A DNA stretch of 64,000 nucleotides from Rutidosis leptorrhynchoides (GCF_046630445.1 NC_092334.1:105954501-106018500), one strand, 5' to 3'. Positions 48,101 through 59,900 are shown, numbered from the stretch's first letter. The notes: generated from the letters alone by a model not told the origin. Numbers and translations: made by a program.

Positions 48101-51100
48101 AAAAGTGGTGCGGCACGAATAAATCAGATGTTTTCAATCGCGAGGCGAAATGTAAGATGTTATAGATTATTCGGTGGTGTTCGTTTTTTAAGATGTTTTT
48201 TTTTCTAGAAGATCTACGGACCATGTATGTAGAAAATATGTGGCCTAAAGGTCGTTATGCTACCGAATACTGACGACTGTTTGTTTTTATGTCTGCAAAA
48301 TAACTTAATTCTTATGTCTTCATAAAAACAAACAGTCAACAGAATAACTTAAGATATTATTTTGTCTTATGTCTTCAGATTAACAAACAGTAGTACGTAG
48401 CACGTAGACATAAGACATAATAAAATCCGTAGACTGTAAAACAAATAACACCTTAATATTGATAATTTGTAAATGATGAATTAGAGTGACAATGTATATC
48501 TTTTGTTGTGCAGGCTCCTGCGTTTATATTTGTCGATGAGATCGATGCTATTGCTGGAAGACATGCAAGAAAGGATCCAAGAAGAAGATCAACATTTGAG
48601 GCACTAATGGCCCAACTTGATGGAGAGTTAGTATCTAAAATCTTGTAACTACTTTTGTGTTAGATGCGTTTTTAATATTTAAGTTGTGTGAATTACAGCA
48701 AAGAAAAAACGGGCGTTGATCGGTTTTCTTTACGGCAAGCTGTTATATTCATTTGTGCTACAAATAGACCAGATGAATTGGATCTAGAATTTGTTCGTGC
48801 TGGACGTATCGATCGCCGATTGTACATCGGTTTACCCGATGCAAAGCAACGTGTGCAAATTTTTGGTGTGCACAGTAGTGGGAAGAAACTTGCTGAAGAT
48901 GTCGACTTTAAAAAGGCAATATTTTTAATTTTTAATTTCTGTTTATTTTAAAACCTAATTTACTTGGGAAAAAATTGGGCCGTTGGTCCCTGTGGTTTAC
49001 ATGAAATGAGGTGTTCTGAACTTCATTTTCGAGGTTTTTGGTCCTTGTAGTTTACAAAACGGGTGTGGGTGGTCCCTGTCAGTAACAACCGTTAAAATTG
49101 TTTGTTAAATTATGTCATGTGCGATACATGTGAGGGGTATTTCTGTCATTTCATCTATGTTCTTTACCACTTCATCTTCCCCTCCACGTACTTATTCCTT
49201 TATATCTCATCTTCATCATCTCCCTTTCATCTTCATCATCTCCCCATACTAAAATCAAATACAAATAAAAAACCCTAACAAATCTAAATTAATTAAAACC
49301 AATACAAATAAAAAACCCTAACAAATCTAAATTAATTAAAATCAAATACAAATAAAAAACCCTAACAAATCTAAATTAATTAAAATCAAATACAAATAAA
49401 AAACTTAACAAATCGAAATTAATTAAAATCAAAGAAATCGCATATGACTGGCCGTTTGTTTCCTTCGTTACTTTCTACCGCAGTTGACGAGCTTCTAGGT
49501 CTTATTAGCGACACATCCAATCTAGAAAACCTAAAAGATATTAGTATTAGATTCTAGGAGGTTAATAAGGCAAAGCCACTAGTAGTCATTGCACCTGGGT
49601 TCGGATCCTTCTGTTGTGCATCATCGACATCCTTAGTACTCATTTGTGTAGTTTATTCCAAAGGAAGTGGGATTTCAGTGGGCCCGTTGGAATTTGTTAC
49701 TGAATCTCCTCAACCTTTCACTTCTTTACGGGCTACAACAAATGGGTCGGGTCAGCGCTCATCGATTCATCATCACATTGAGGAGCTTCTACAACAGTCG
49801 ATTCTTTACTAGCTTCAGAGAATAGGTTTTTTTTTGTATTTGATTTTAATTAATTTAGATTTGTTAAGAGTTTTTTTATTTGTATTTGATTTTAATTTTA
49901 ATTTGGGGATTTGATAAAGATGAACGATGAAAGTGAGATGATGAAGATGAGAGATAAGGGAATAAGTAGATGGAGGGGAAGATGAAATGGTAAAAAAGAT
50001 GGACGAAATGACAGAAATACCCCTAACATGTATCGCACATGACATAATTTAACAGACAATTTTAACGGATGTTACTGACAGGGACCATCCACACCTGTTT
50101 TGTAAAGCACAAGGACCAACAACCTCGAAAATGAAGTTCAGGGACCAAACACCCCATTTCATATAAACCACAGGGACCAACGGCCCAATTTTCTCTTTAC
50201 TTGGTGCTGATAGTTAAAGATTCGATCTTTTTTCGTTTACAGCTGGTGTTTCGCACTGTTGGGTATTCGGGTGCAGATATAAGAAATCTTGTCAATGAAG
50301 CTGGAATAATGGCTGTAAGTATTACCTATTATACTAATTGTGCACCATGTTTAATTACTATTATGCCCCTGTGACCAGTACCCTTCACAAGTTTATACAC
50401 ATGGGTATTTTATTAAATTTTTACCATTTTGTTTTGCTTTTTGTCCAAGTGAAACGGGGCCCACACACCCCTAGTTATCTATAACAGCATATTGGTATGT
50501 TAAGTGGAAGAATACTAATGATACTTAACGAAATATATGTGTAGGTGAGAAAAGGACATACGGAAATCAACCAAAAAGATATCGTTGACGTATTAGATAA
50601 GCAGCTGCTCGAGGGAATGGGTGTTTTACTCACAGAGGAAGAACAACAGAAATGTGAAGAAAGAGTACGTTTTTTTGTTCATTTGTCGAAAAATTAATAG
50701 TTTTGTAAGGGCGATTTAGTCATTATTCATGTTTTAAATTGCGACAGGTATCTATAGAGAAAAAGAGGTTGTTGGCAGTACATGAAGCGGGTCATATATT
50801 ATTGGCACATTTATTTCCTAATTTCGATTGGCATGCGTTTTCCCAGTTATTACCCGGTGGTAAGGTACGACACATATATATTTTTACGCGTATTTTGTGT
50901 ACGGTGTACCTCAAATATACATGTCCTATTAGCTAACCCGTATAAGCAGGAAACTGCAATATCTGTATTTTACCCACGAGAAGATATGGTGGACCAAGGT
51001 TACACAACATTTGGCTACATGATGATGCAAATGGTGGTAGCACATGGCGGCCGTTGTGCCGAACGTGTTGTATTTGGTGACGATGTAACTGATGGTGGAG

Positions 51101-52073
51101 TAGATGATCTTGAAAAGATCACAAAGGTGGTGTATAATTTTTATTTATCTTCATTATATTATAGTACTTAATAATAAGAACCGTTTTAAATCATTTAAGT
51201 TGAATGTTTTTTAATGATACAAATTTGGTAAACAGATTGCGCGAGAAATGGTGATTAGCCCTAGAAATGCAAGATTGGGGTTTGCTACTTTGACTAATAG
51301 GGTAGGATTGGCTAATCGAGCTGATAGTACTGATGGTGAACTTATAAAATACAGGGTATGCTCAACATTCTTATCTTCTAGTTAAAAAATATTTAAGTTA
51401 AATATATTGTTTGAATTTTTCATTTCATTCATTGATTTGATGCAGTGGGATGACCCTCATGTTATCCCTGCTGATATGACTATAGAAGTTTCAGAGCTTT
51501 TCACTCGAGAATTAACAAGAGTAACATTTGCTTACACCCACTTATTGATCTAAAGATGTAATAAGCAATTACTTTGTATTTTATTTTTAAAGTTATTATG
51601 TAATGTTGGTTTTTAGTATATTCAAGAGACAGAAGAGCTTGCAATGAACGGATTGATTGCCAATCGACACATTCTGGATCTGATCACGGAAGAATTACTT
51701 AAGAACTCAAGAATTACCGGAGTGGTAAGTTTTGCATATCGTAATTCGTAACATAATGTTTTTTTACCATAAGTTTAAATTAGGCGAGGTTAAATTTAAA
51801 AATGAGTGATTTTTCAGGAAGTTAAAGAGAAAGTAGGAAAGTTGTCTCCACAGATGTTTGAAGATTTTGTGAAGCCTTACCAAATAAATGCAGACGAGGT
51901 ACATATGATACTACATGTTTTATTGATTGAGTTTAAATTAATTAATTTCCATTATTTAGTGATATTAATTGATATTATTGGGCATGTATTTCCAGGAAGG
52001 ACCGCTACCTCGCAATGACCGTTTGAGATACCAACCACTCGATGTTTACCCGGCACCTCTTCATAGATGCTGA
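45199..52073 (+). CDS. FTSHI4: FtsH-like AAA ATPase, probable plastid FTSHI4
   Basis: Membrane AAA+ ATPase of the FtsH/FtsHi family, thought to serve the plastid inner-envelope import/quality-control complex. I place it with FTSHI4 from memory. Nineteen exons: 45199-45603, 45676-45860, 46139-46380, 46527-46804, 47234-47311, 47404-47646, 47739-47879, 47984-48151, 48514-48626, 48699-48915, 50243-50314, 50545-50664, 50748-50864, 50950-51126, 51236-51355, 51446-51520, 51617-51724, 51818-51898, 51996-52073; 1005 residues. N-terminus Ser/Lys/Arg-rich, transit-like. Hydrophobic segments near 145-159 and 427-445. Walker A GPPGTGKT about 530-537, Walker B FIFVDEIDA about 583, RAGRIDRR second-region arginines. 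HEAGH at 766-770 and a downstream GGVDDLEK fit zinc ligands, although FtsHi proteins are generally called protease-inactive. Intron 10 starts GC, not GT. Confidence 0.88.
46896..47066. mobile_element. hAT MITE in FTSHI4-like intron 4
   Basis: 171 bases starting CAGGGGCGGAAT and ending AATTCCGCCACTG, inverted repeats with two mismatches. It is flanked by a perfect 8-base duplication AGTACATG (46888-46895 and 47067-47074), diagnostic of hAT. No coding capacity. It lies 91 bases after the exon 4 donor. The intact duplication suggests a fairly recent insertion. Confidence 0.9.
48275..48337. repeat. Intronic inverted repeat (intron 8)
   Basis: A 17-base perfect inverted repeat (48275-48291 and 48321-48337; arm starts GACTGTTTGTTTTTATG) with a 29-base loop. 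Related phrases with TTATGTCTTC follow it to about 48430. Probably a decayed MITE. No coding content. Confidence 0.5.
48968..50195. mobile_element. 1.2-kb non-autonomous Mutator-like element in FTSHI4-like intron 10
   Basis: Seen: a perfect 9-base duplication TTTACTTGG at 48959-48967 and 50196-50204. Ends GAAAAAATTGGGCCG and (minus strand) GAGAAAATTGGGCCG begin inverted repeats of about 280 bases (48968-49245 and 49915-50195) with scattered mismatches. These are hallmarks of long-TIR MULEs. Between them lie a four-copy tandem repeat (about 49251-49430) and a segment at 49444-49812 with different composition, open in one frame except for one TAG codon after 37 codons. That segment could be captured gene sequence (Pack-MULE) or a decayed element gene; I do not recognise its product. 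No transposase domain seen. Confidence 0.88.
49251..49430. repeat. Four-copy minisatellite inside the Mutator-like element
   Basis: Units of 43-44 bases beginning AAAATCAAATACAAATAAAA and ending AAATTAATT, the last copy most diverged. A partial inverted counterpart occurs at about 49828-49900, next to the right terminal repeat. Confidence 0.8.
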
Positions 52074-52924
52074 ACAAGACTAGAGAAACACTAAAGCAAA
52101 CATGGTTCTTTTTTCATGTAATGCCCATAAACCATAATTTTTGTTTTTACATGTCAATTGTACATTAAATTATATCATACCAAAGCAGGTGAGTGTAGGC
52201 CTCAACCAATATAGCATGCTTATGTTCACTCTAGTTGTGGCTTTGACTGTTTAGATATGCTACAATTTGTGTAACATGTAAACTGATAGGATCATAGAAA
52301 AAAAGGTAACAAGATGTGATATCAGTAAGCAAGTCACTTTTGATAGAAAATTAGTTGTTTTGAGTGAAAGATATTATGTTTTTAAGTCTTTTTGTCCATA
52401 TAGTCAAAGGTTGGAAAAGTCGTGAGACAGAAAACGAGTCGGTCGAGACTTTGAAATGACTAGTTTGTCGAGTTGGGGTCGAGTCTGAAGTTGACTAACA
52501 CGTTGACTTTTAATATATATTAAAAGTAAATATATCAATCATAAAATATCTCAAACGTAAATATTTCGGTATTTCAAGCATATGCTTCTATGCATATGCA
52601 TAGGGCACAAAATCATGTAATAAAAAATATAAAATTATGACTTTTTATAACTCTTTCACGACCGTTTTGACTTGACTTTTTAGCGTTGACTAACTAATTA
52701 GACGTTTTTCGCAAAACATGACGGGCTAATCATCAAACCGACTAGTCGACCACCGTTTACGACAATGCATATAGTCAGTTAATGGGAAAAAGGTACCAAA
52801 AGTAAGAGGATGATATACAAGTAACATCCATGAGGTGCTACACCAGTCTTAGTTTTAACTGACAAATATTGTGAGTTTGTATTATATATCATCTTTTTCT
52901 TTTTCTTAACAGCAGGTTGGTCAG
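52074..52924. other. 3' flank of FTSHI4-like gene
   Basis: Includes the presumed 3' UTR, then a segment (about 52390-52760) with many TTGAC/GTCAA strings and partial inverted similarity (GACTAGT and ACTAGTCG). This may be a decayed transposon. No coding frame of note. Confidence 0.4.
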
Positions 52925-53232
52925 AATTTTCTTCATCACGAGACTGATCGAATCACCCAGGGGGAGTAAACCACCCACGCAATCATCTCCTGCAGTTGCA
53001 TGACTCACCCTCAACTGCTGCCCTGGAAGAAACCCCGATAAATCCTAGGGCATAACCGGTAAAATCCCTCTCCCCGCTGCCCCCGCAACGCAATGTGCGA
53101 AAAGCGACTTGGGTGGATTTCAAGTACAGGGGATAACATTATGTGCAATGATGTAGTCCCAAGGATTCAAACTCCTGGCCTTTAACAAAGAGTGTCAGGC
53201 CAATACCACTTAAGCTACAACACTATATTATA
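52925..53232 (-). mobile_element. tRNA-derived SINE, minus-strand copy
   Basis: Read on the minus strand, it starts TGTTGTAGCTTAAGTGGTAT, continues with a B-box-like AGGAGTTTGAATCC and the shared GAAATCCACCCAAGTCGC and GCGTTGCGGGGGCAGC body. It extends past the part seen in the plus-strand copy to a GGTGGTTTACTCCCCCTGGG region. Another tail-only copy lies at about 54800-55010. Confidence 0.7.
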
Positions 53233-53702
53233 TACTTTATAACACATTGTTGGTAAACTATACACACTGCTCACATATTTATTTTTATATAAAGTTTAAA
53301 TAGCTAGACCAAGTACAATATGTCCCAGTTACCACCAAGATGCTCAGTGACTCAAATGTGATAATGAAATCGATACAGATAAGTACAATATACGTAATTG
53401 TTTAACACAAAGTATAAAACTAACAAATGTATAAAGTCTAAGGTTTAATATGAAATGATATAGAATTACAGGGAGCTTTTTGTAATGAGTATTTGAAGTG
53501 AAACTCCACCCACGTGACCACTTCCCCTCCATTCTTTTTCTTTTATTTATATGCATCGAAAAGAAAAGAATTCAACATCTTTATTGCAAAGCCGAATTTG
53601 CAGATCTGCATAAATCCATATACTCCAAAGTGTTGGTGTGTGTTTAAGCATGCAAATCTTCTTTGCTTTTTTGTGATATATTAATATCATAAAACAAAAG
53701 TC

Positions 53703-53756
53703 CACACACACACACACACACACACACACGTGTGTGTGTGTGTGTGTGTGTGTGTG
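53703..53756. repeat. 54-base perfect CA/TG palindrome
   Basis: 27 bases of alternating CA run into 27 bases of alternating GT, with CACGTG at the centre (between 53729 and 53730). Every base of one arm pairs with the other. Alternating purine-pyrimidine sequence of this kind can form Z-DNA or a cruciform. Confidence 0.95.
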
Positions 53757-54000
53757 AATACATGTACAGAAGGCTCGTTAAGAATGACGTCAAATATTCT
53801 CCATTGAAGTCTACTTATAGGATTAAGAATTTATAACATTGATCATCGTGAAAGAAATTATTGCACTGTGTGTGTGTGTGTGTGTGTGTGAATACATGTA
53901 CAGAAGGCTCGTTAAGAATGACGTCAAATATTCTCCATTGAAGTCTACTTATAGGATTAAGAATTTATAACATTGATCATCGTGAAAGAAATTATTGCAC
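53756..54000. repeat. 111-base direct duplication with TG tract between
   Basis: Positions 53756-53866 and 53890-54000 appear identical (both start GAATACATGTAC and end TTATTGCAC), separated by a 23-base TG tract. Each copy is preceded by TG repeats, so the repeating unit is 134 bases. It looks like a recent slippage or unequal-exchange event. Confidence 0.93.
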
Positions 54001-54381
54001 GTGGAAGGTCATACAACTACTCTGTACAACATTTTACGTAAGAGAAAAAAAAAATTAGTGAGGCCCACCATATCCAAAACCATCTCCTTTCCTACTATAT
54101 ATCTTCTTCCTTATAAACTTCAAAACCTATAAAAACTTACTCAAAAACTTTAACCTTTTCTTTCAAATTTTAAAAATATATAATATATTAATGACGATTC
54201 ACAAGTAACACCATCAATAGGGTATAGTAAGTATCAAAAACCCCAAGTCTAAATCATCTTCTAAACTTGATAAAACCGTGAAACATAATATAAACTAAAC
54301 TTAACTTACGAATTACTTAATATAAACTAAACTAAAACTAGTTAAATATTTTTCATTGGGATTTAAGCATCTTCTTAGTAA

Positions 54382-55660
54382 CTAGTTTTGTTTTTTCTTT
54401 GAAAATTGAATTTCCATAATGCCTTCAACAGCATCCGTTTCACTAGCCCACGGAAAAATCACCAACAAGTCATCTTTGTCTCTGGTACACCTAACTTCTG
54501 TAGAGTGGAACTGACAAAAATTCGAGATCAAGGCCATCTTGCTAATACTTTGCCCAGTACTCGTGTCAATGATCACGAGCATATCTTGGTACAATCTAGC
54601 AACAATCGACTTTCGCCAATTGATGAATATTAAAGTCATTTTTGCTTCAATTCCATCGTCGGTAATAGTGATTGTTTGAGTTGGCAGCTCCTCCTTCGAC
54701 ATATGCTTGTTGCTCCAGGTTGTCAGGATATCGAAATCCCGGATGATCCAAGATAAAAAGTTTGAAATTAATGTAAGATAAACTTTAAAACTCTCTTTTT
54801 TTGGACATCGATTGGGGTCACCCGAGGGGGACTAAACCACCTGTTGCGATCATCTACCGTTTCGACTATGCCGATGCAGCGATAATAATCCCGCCCTCAT
54901 CGCTGCCCGGGAGAAAACCTTGAAACTGATCTAAGGGCACAGTCAAGTTAAAACCCCTATCCCCTTTACCCCCCAAACGATATGGGAAAGGTGACATGAG
55001 TGGATATTTCATGGCAGAGATGAAATTGTGTTTTTAATATGGGTATATTTATGTACTTTTTATATTATTTTCATTAATAAATAAAATAAATGTTTGTGAA
55101 AAAGTACCAATTTTGTTTTATTCTCCATTTACCCACCGCTAGGTTGTACTTTTATTACGTAGTATAAACAAACACACCTAGGTTTTTTTAATTCAGAAAT
55201 CACCTGATAAATTTGCAATCTGCTGGAGCAGCTCTGTTAGTAAAATGCTTTGCAGTTCTCTGTCGAATGTCAATTCTCTCACCATCTACCATGCAACAGT
55301 GTATATCCTCTTGTCAATAACAGCTTTAAAAATACTTCCGAAACAAGAAAGTATTTTGTTCAAAATACTTTATAAACCAACAAGTAATTTGCGTACAATA
55401 ACACTCGCACCTAATTAAACAAGAAAATTAAAATAATACAATCAAGTTACATTACATCATGAAGAAGAAAAAAAAACAAAAAAAACAAAAAACAAAACGT
55501 TGATTATATTAATACCTCTCCCGATAATACGCCGGTTTCTGAAATCACATAAATCGTACCAACAATGATGATTTTGTTGGCCAACAAAAATTTGACGATC
55601 ACCATTTTGTTTGCAACCACGAACTGAATATGGGATTTTACCCTCTTCATTTTTTACCAT
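54382..55660 (-). CDS. Unrecognised three-exon gene (193 residues)
   Basis: The model joins 55516-55660, 55204-55309 and 54382-54712 with GT-AG introns; phases 1 and 2 fit and the total is divisible by three. The start is ATG at 55660. Seen: an N-terminal Cys/His/Trp-containing stretch (GCKQNGDRQIFVG...HHCWYDL), a basic middle (DIRQRTAKHFTNR) and a C-terminal half of alternating hydrophobic/polar residues suggesting beta strands. No signal peptide or membrane segment. Intron 2 contains a SINE tail (about 54800-55010). I do not recognise the family. It could be a complete small gene, a 5' or 3' fragment, or a pseudogene. Confidence is moderate that the exons are real, low that the model is complete. 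Confidence 0.45.
54800..55010 (-). mobile_element. SINE tail fragment, diverged
   Basis: On the minus strand it ends with GGTGGTTTAGTCCCCCTCGG and contains TTTCTCCCGGGCAGCGATGA, parallel to the tail of the copy at 52925-53232. The tRNA-like head is missing or too decayed to see. Confidence 0.55.
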
Positions 55661-56954
55661 TCTCTTTGACTTCCACTTCCAAAAAAGAAATCAAAAACAG
55701 TTGCTGCTTTACTTATCGTGGCGTTTTTATCTCCCGCCACGTTAGTTTAAGGTTAGTCATTTATACTAATCATGTCGAAAGCCAACATAGAGTTTGAAGA
55801 AAGTTCCGCTACGTCGGAAATTTTGGAAGAAATTATAGACGGCCAATGATAGTGACGCAGGAACAACGTGCTCACACGCCACCAGAAGATTACTTTATCT
55901 ATATTGGAAAGCCATTACCATCGGCACGGATGCCGTTAACACCTTTCGTGGTTTCTGTTCTAGAACATTACCACATTTGTGTATCTCAATTGCACCCACA
56001 CGCATGGCGGCGTGTAATTATTTTCAAAATGTTCTTTAAGGGCCAGAACAGACCGGCTCGACTTAACGTCTTTCGGGCGACGTTTAAATTAACAGGTTCC
56101 AGGAAAGGGTACATTTTTGAAAAGAAGTGTAATTTTATATCAAAGAAGTCACCATCTCTTCATGATTGGAGAGACATGTACATTTGTGCACATCGAGACG
56201 CTCTCGGCGAAGGGCATTCCCACCTCGTTCCATGGTACTTTACGCGACCTGCGGACGTATCCAAAACACCCGAGCTATCTCCAGAGGACACACAACTATT
56301 TAACTTTTGCAAAGAAGCATAAGTTGAGATGTGCCAACATGGCGAAGTGATGTTAAAGCTTGGTAGCGTGTAGTGTTATTGGCCATGGACGAACAGAGTA
56401 CCCGTGATTTTCAATGGAGTGGGTATGCTCCTCATGTCTTAGCGTCATTTGTAAGTATTTCGTTACACCTTTATTAATCATGATGCTTTTATTTGCAGAA
56501 ATGGATTTCAGATAAGCTGTACGCCGCCCAACAGTTCAAGAATTGGAATTCAAGCGGGTTAAGAAATCCAATATACCTGAAGGTGGTCCTCGCAGGAAGA
56601 ACAGGCCGTTGGTTCGTCGACCAATGTTACGGGTGACGCAACCACCACCGCCCAGACTGAGACATCAACTCCTGTTTCCAATCCTACTCCCATTTCTGTT
56701 GCGCTGCCGGAATCGCAACAACAACAACAAGTCCAAAAACGTCCGCCACCAGCAATGTACACCTTGACCCCTGCGAGTAGAAATAAGATAAAAACTACAA
56801 GGGAGGTCGTCGAGATCAACCTTGAAATTTTTTAAAGCGTGCCCAGTTCAGGTGGGTATTTTATTAATCCTGATAATAATCTCGAAATATCACCGGAATC
56901 TCAATGAATAAAATTAATTAAAGCTATTGTATGTCCATGGCACAACATGAGTTC
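55661..56954 (+). pseudogene. Gypsy-type transposon gag-like fossil and flank
   Basis: The translated stretch around 55770-56330 contains PPEDYFIYIGKPLPSARMPL TPF followed by VSVLEHYHICVSQLHPHAWRR, the pattern of the plant domain named 'putative gypsy type transposon'. A proline/glutamine-rich low-complexity part follows to about 56780. The copy looks broken in a few places and has no polymerase part. Family assignment is from memory. The first 100 bases may hold the promoter of the leftward-reading gene. The last 60 bases before element D are AT-rich and unassigned. Confidence 0.5.
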
Positions 56955-59900
56955 TGAAATGTCCCGTTCATATTGATTATAAACGTTCCATATTAATTGA
57001 TTTCGTTGCGAGGTTTTGACCTCTATATGAGACGTTTTTCAAAGACTGCATTCATTTTTAAAACAACCATAACCTTTATTTTATCAATAAAGGTTTCAAA
57101 AGCATTACGTAGATTATCAAATAATGATAATCTAAAATATACTGTTTACACACGACCATTACATAATGGTTTACAATAGAAATATATTACATCGACATAT
57201 GTTTCTTGAATGCAGTTTTTACATAATATCATACAAACATGGACTCCAAATCTTGTCCTTATTTTAGTATGCAACAGCGGAAGCTCTTAATATTCACCTG
57301 AGAATAAACATGCTTTAAACGTCAACAAAAATGTTAGTGAGTTATAGGTTTAACCTATATATATCAAATCGTAACAATAGACCACAATATTTCATATTTC
57401 AATATACATCCCATACATAGAGATAAAAATCATTCATATGGTGAACATCTGGTAACCGACATTAACAAGATGCATATATAAGAATATCCCCATCATTCTG
57501 GGACACCCTTCGGATATGATATAAATTTCGAAGTACTAAATCATCCGGTACTTTGGATGAGGTTTGTTAGGCCCAATAGATCTATCTTTAGGATTCGCGT
57601 CAATTAGGGTGTCTGTTCCCTAATTCTTAGATTACCAGACTTAATAAAAAGAGGCATATTCGATTTCGATAATTCAACCATAGAATGTAGTTTCACGTAC
57701 TTGTGTCTATTTTGTAAATCATTTATAAAACCTGCATGTATTCTCATCCCAAAAATATTAGATTTTAAAAGTGGGACTATAACTCACTTTCACAGATTTT
57801 TACTTCGTCGGGAAGTAAGACTTGGCCACTGGTCGATTCACGAACCTATAACAAATATGTACATATATTTCAAAATATATTCAAAATATATTTACAACAC
57901 TTTTAATACATTTTGATGTTTTAAGTTTATTAAGTCAGCTGTCCTCGTTAGTAACCTACAACTAGTTGTCCAACGTTAGATGTACAGAAAAAAAATTGAT
58001 ATATATTATCTTGAATCAATCCACGACCCAGTGTATACACGTCTTAGGCTAGATCACAACTCAAAGTATATATATATTTGGAATCAACCTCAACCCTGTA
58101 TAGCTAACTCCCACATTACTGCATATAGAGTGTCTATGGTTGTTCCAAATAATATATACACATGGGTCGATATGATATGTCAAAACATTTGCATACGTGT
58201 CTATGGTATCCCAAGATTACATAATATATTAGAATACATGTATAATACAATATAAGTTAGCTAAGATATGATTAATATAGATTTGTTACCAATTTTCACG
58301 TTGCTACAACAAGAAAAATTATCCAATCTTGTTTTACCCATAACTTCTTCATTTTAAATCCGTTTTGAGTAAATCAAATTGCTATGGTTTCATATTGAAC
58401 TCTATTTTATGAATCTAAACAGAAAAAGTATAGGTTTATAGTCAAAAATATAAGTTACAAGTCGTTTTTGTAAAGGTAATCATTTCAGTCGAAAGAACGA
58501 CGTCTAGATGACAATTTTAGAAAACATACTTCCACTTTGAGTTTAACCATGATTTTTGGATATAGTTTCATGTTCATAAGAAAAATAATTTTCCCAGAAG
58601 AACAACTTTTAAATCAAAGTTTATCATAGTTTTTAATTAACTAACCCAAAACAGCCCGCGGTGTTACTACGACGGCGTATGTCCGGTTTTACAGTGTTCT
58701 TCGTGTTTCCAGGTTTTAAATCATTAAGTTAGCATATCATATAGATATAGAACATGTGTTTAGTTGATTTTAAAAGTCAAGTTAGAAGGATTAACTTTTG
58801 TTAGCGAACAAGTTTAGAATTAACTAAACTATGTTCTAGTGATTACAAGTTTAAACCTTCGAATAAGATAGCTTTATATGTATGAATCGAATGATGTTAT
58901 GAACATCATTACTACCTCAAGTTTTCTGGATAAAGCTACTGTAAATGAGAAAAATGGATCTAGCTTCAAAGGATCCTTGGATGGCTTGAAAGTTCTTGAA
59001 GCAGAATCATGACACGAAAACAAGTTCAAGTAAGATTTCCACTCGAAATAAGATTGTTATAGTTATAGAAATTGAATCAAAGTTTGAATATGAGTATTAC
59101 CTTGTATTAGAAAGATATCTTACTGTAAATAAGAAAGATTTCTTGAGGTTGGATGATCACTCTACAAGATTGGAAGTAAGCTAGCAAACTTGGAAGTATT
59201 CTTGATTTTATGAAACTAGAACTTGTAGAATTTATGAAGAACACTTAGAACTTGAAGATAGAATTTGAGAGAGATCAATTATATGAATAAAATTGAAGAA
59301 TGAAAGTATTTGTAGGTGTTTTTGGTCGTTGGTGTATGGATTAGATATAAAGGATATGTAATTTTGTTTACATGTAAATAAGTCATGAATGATTACTCAT
59401 ATTTTTGTAATTTTATGAGATATTTCATGCTAGTTGCCAAATGATGGTTTCCACATGTGTTAGGTAACTCACATGGGCTACTAAGATCTGATCATTGGAT
59501 TGTATATACCAATAGTACATACATCTAAAAGCTGTGTATTGTACGAGTACGAATACGGGTGCATACGAGTAGAATTGTTGATGAAACTGAACGAGGATGT
59601 AATTGTAAGCATTTTTGTTAAGTAGAAGTATTTTTATAAGTGTCTTGAAGTCTTTCAAAAGTGTATGAATACATATTAAAACACTACATGTATATACATT
59701 TTAACTGAGTCGTTAAGTCATCGTTAGTCGTTACATGTAAGTGTTATTTTGAAACCTTTAGGTTAACGATCTTGTTAAATGTTGTTAACCCATTGTTTAT
59801 TAAATCAAATGAGATGTTATATTATTACATTATCATGATATCATGATGTATTAATATATCTTAATATGATATATATACATTAAATGTCGTTACAACGATA

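Larger units (their letters stand above)
53233..54381. other. Intergenic region with palindromic and duplicated microsatellites
   Basis: No gene recognised. Holds a CA/TG palindrome (53703-53756) and a 111-base direct duplication (53756-53866 and 53890-54000) joined by a TG tract. The remainder is AT-rich. Confidence 0.6.

Noticed and set aside
49815-50045. 76-codon minus-strand frame in the Mutator-like element
   Set aside because: It lies in the right terminal inverted repeat and low-complexity sequence, with no family similarity.
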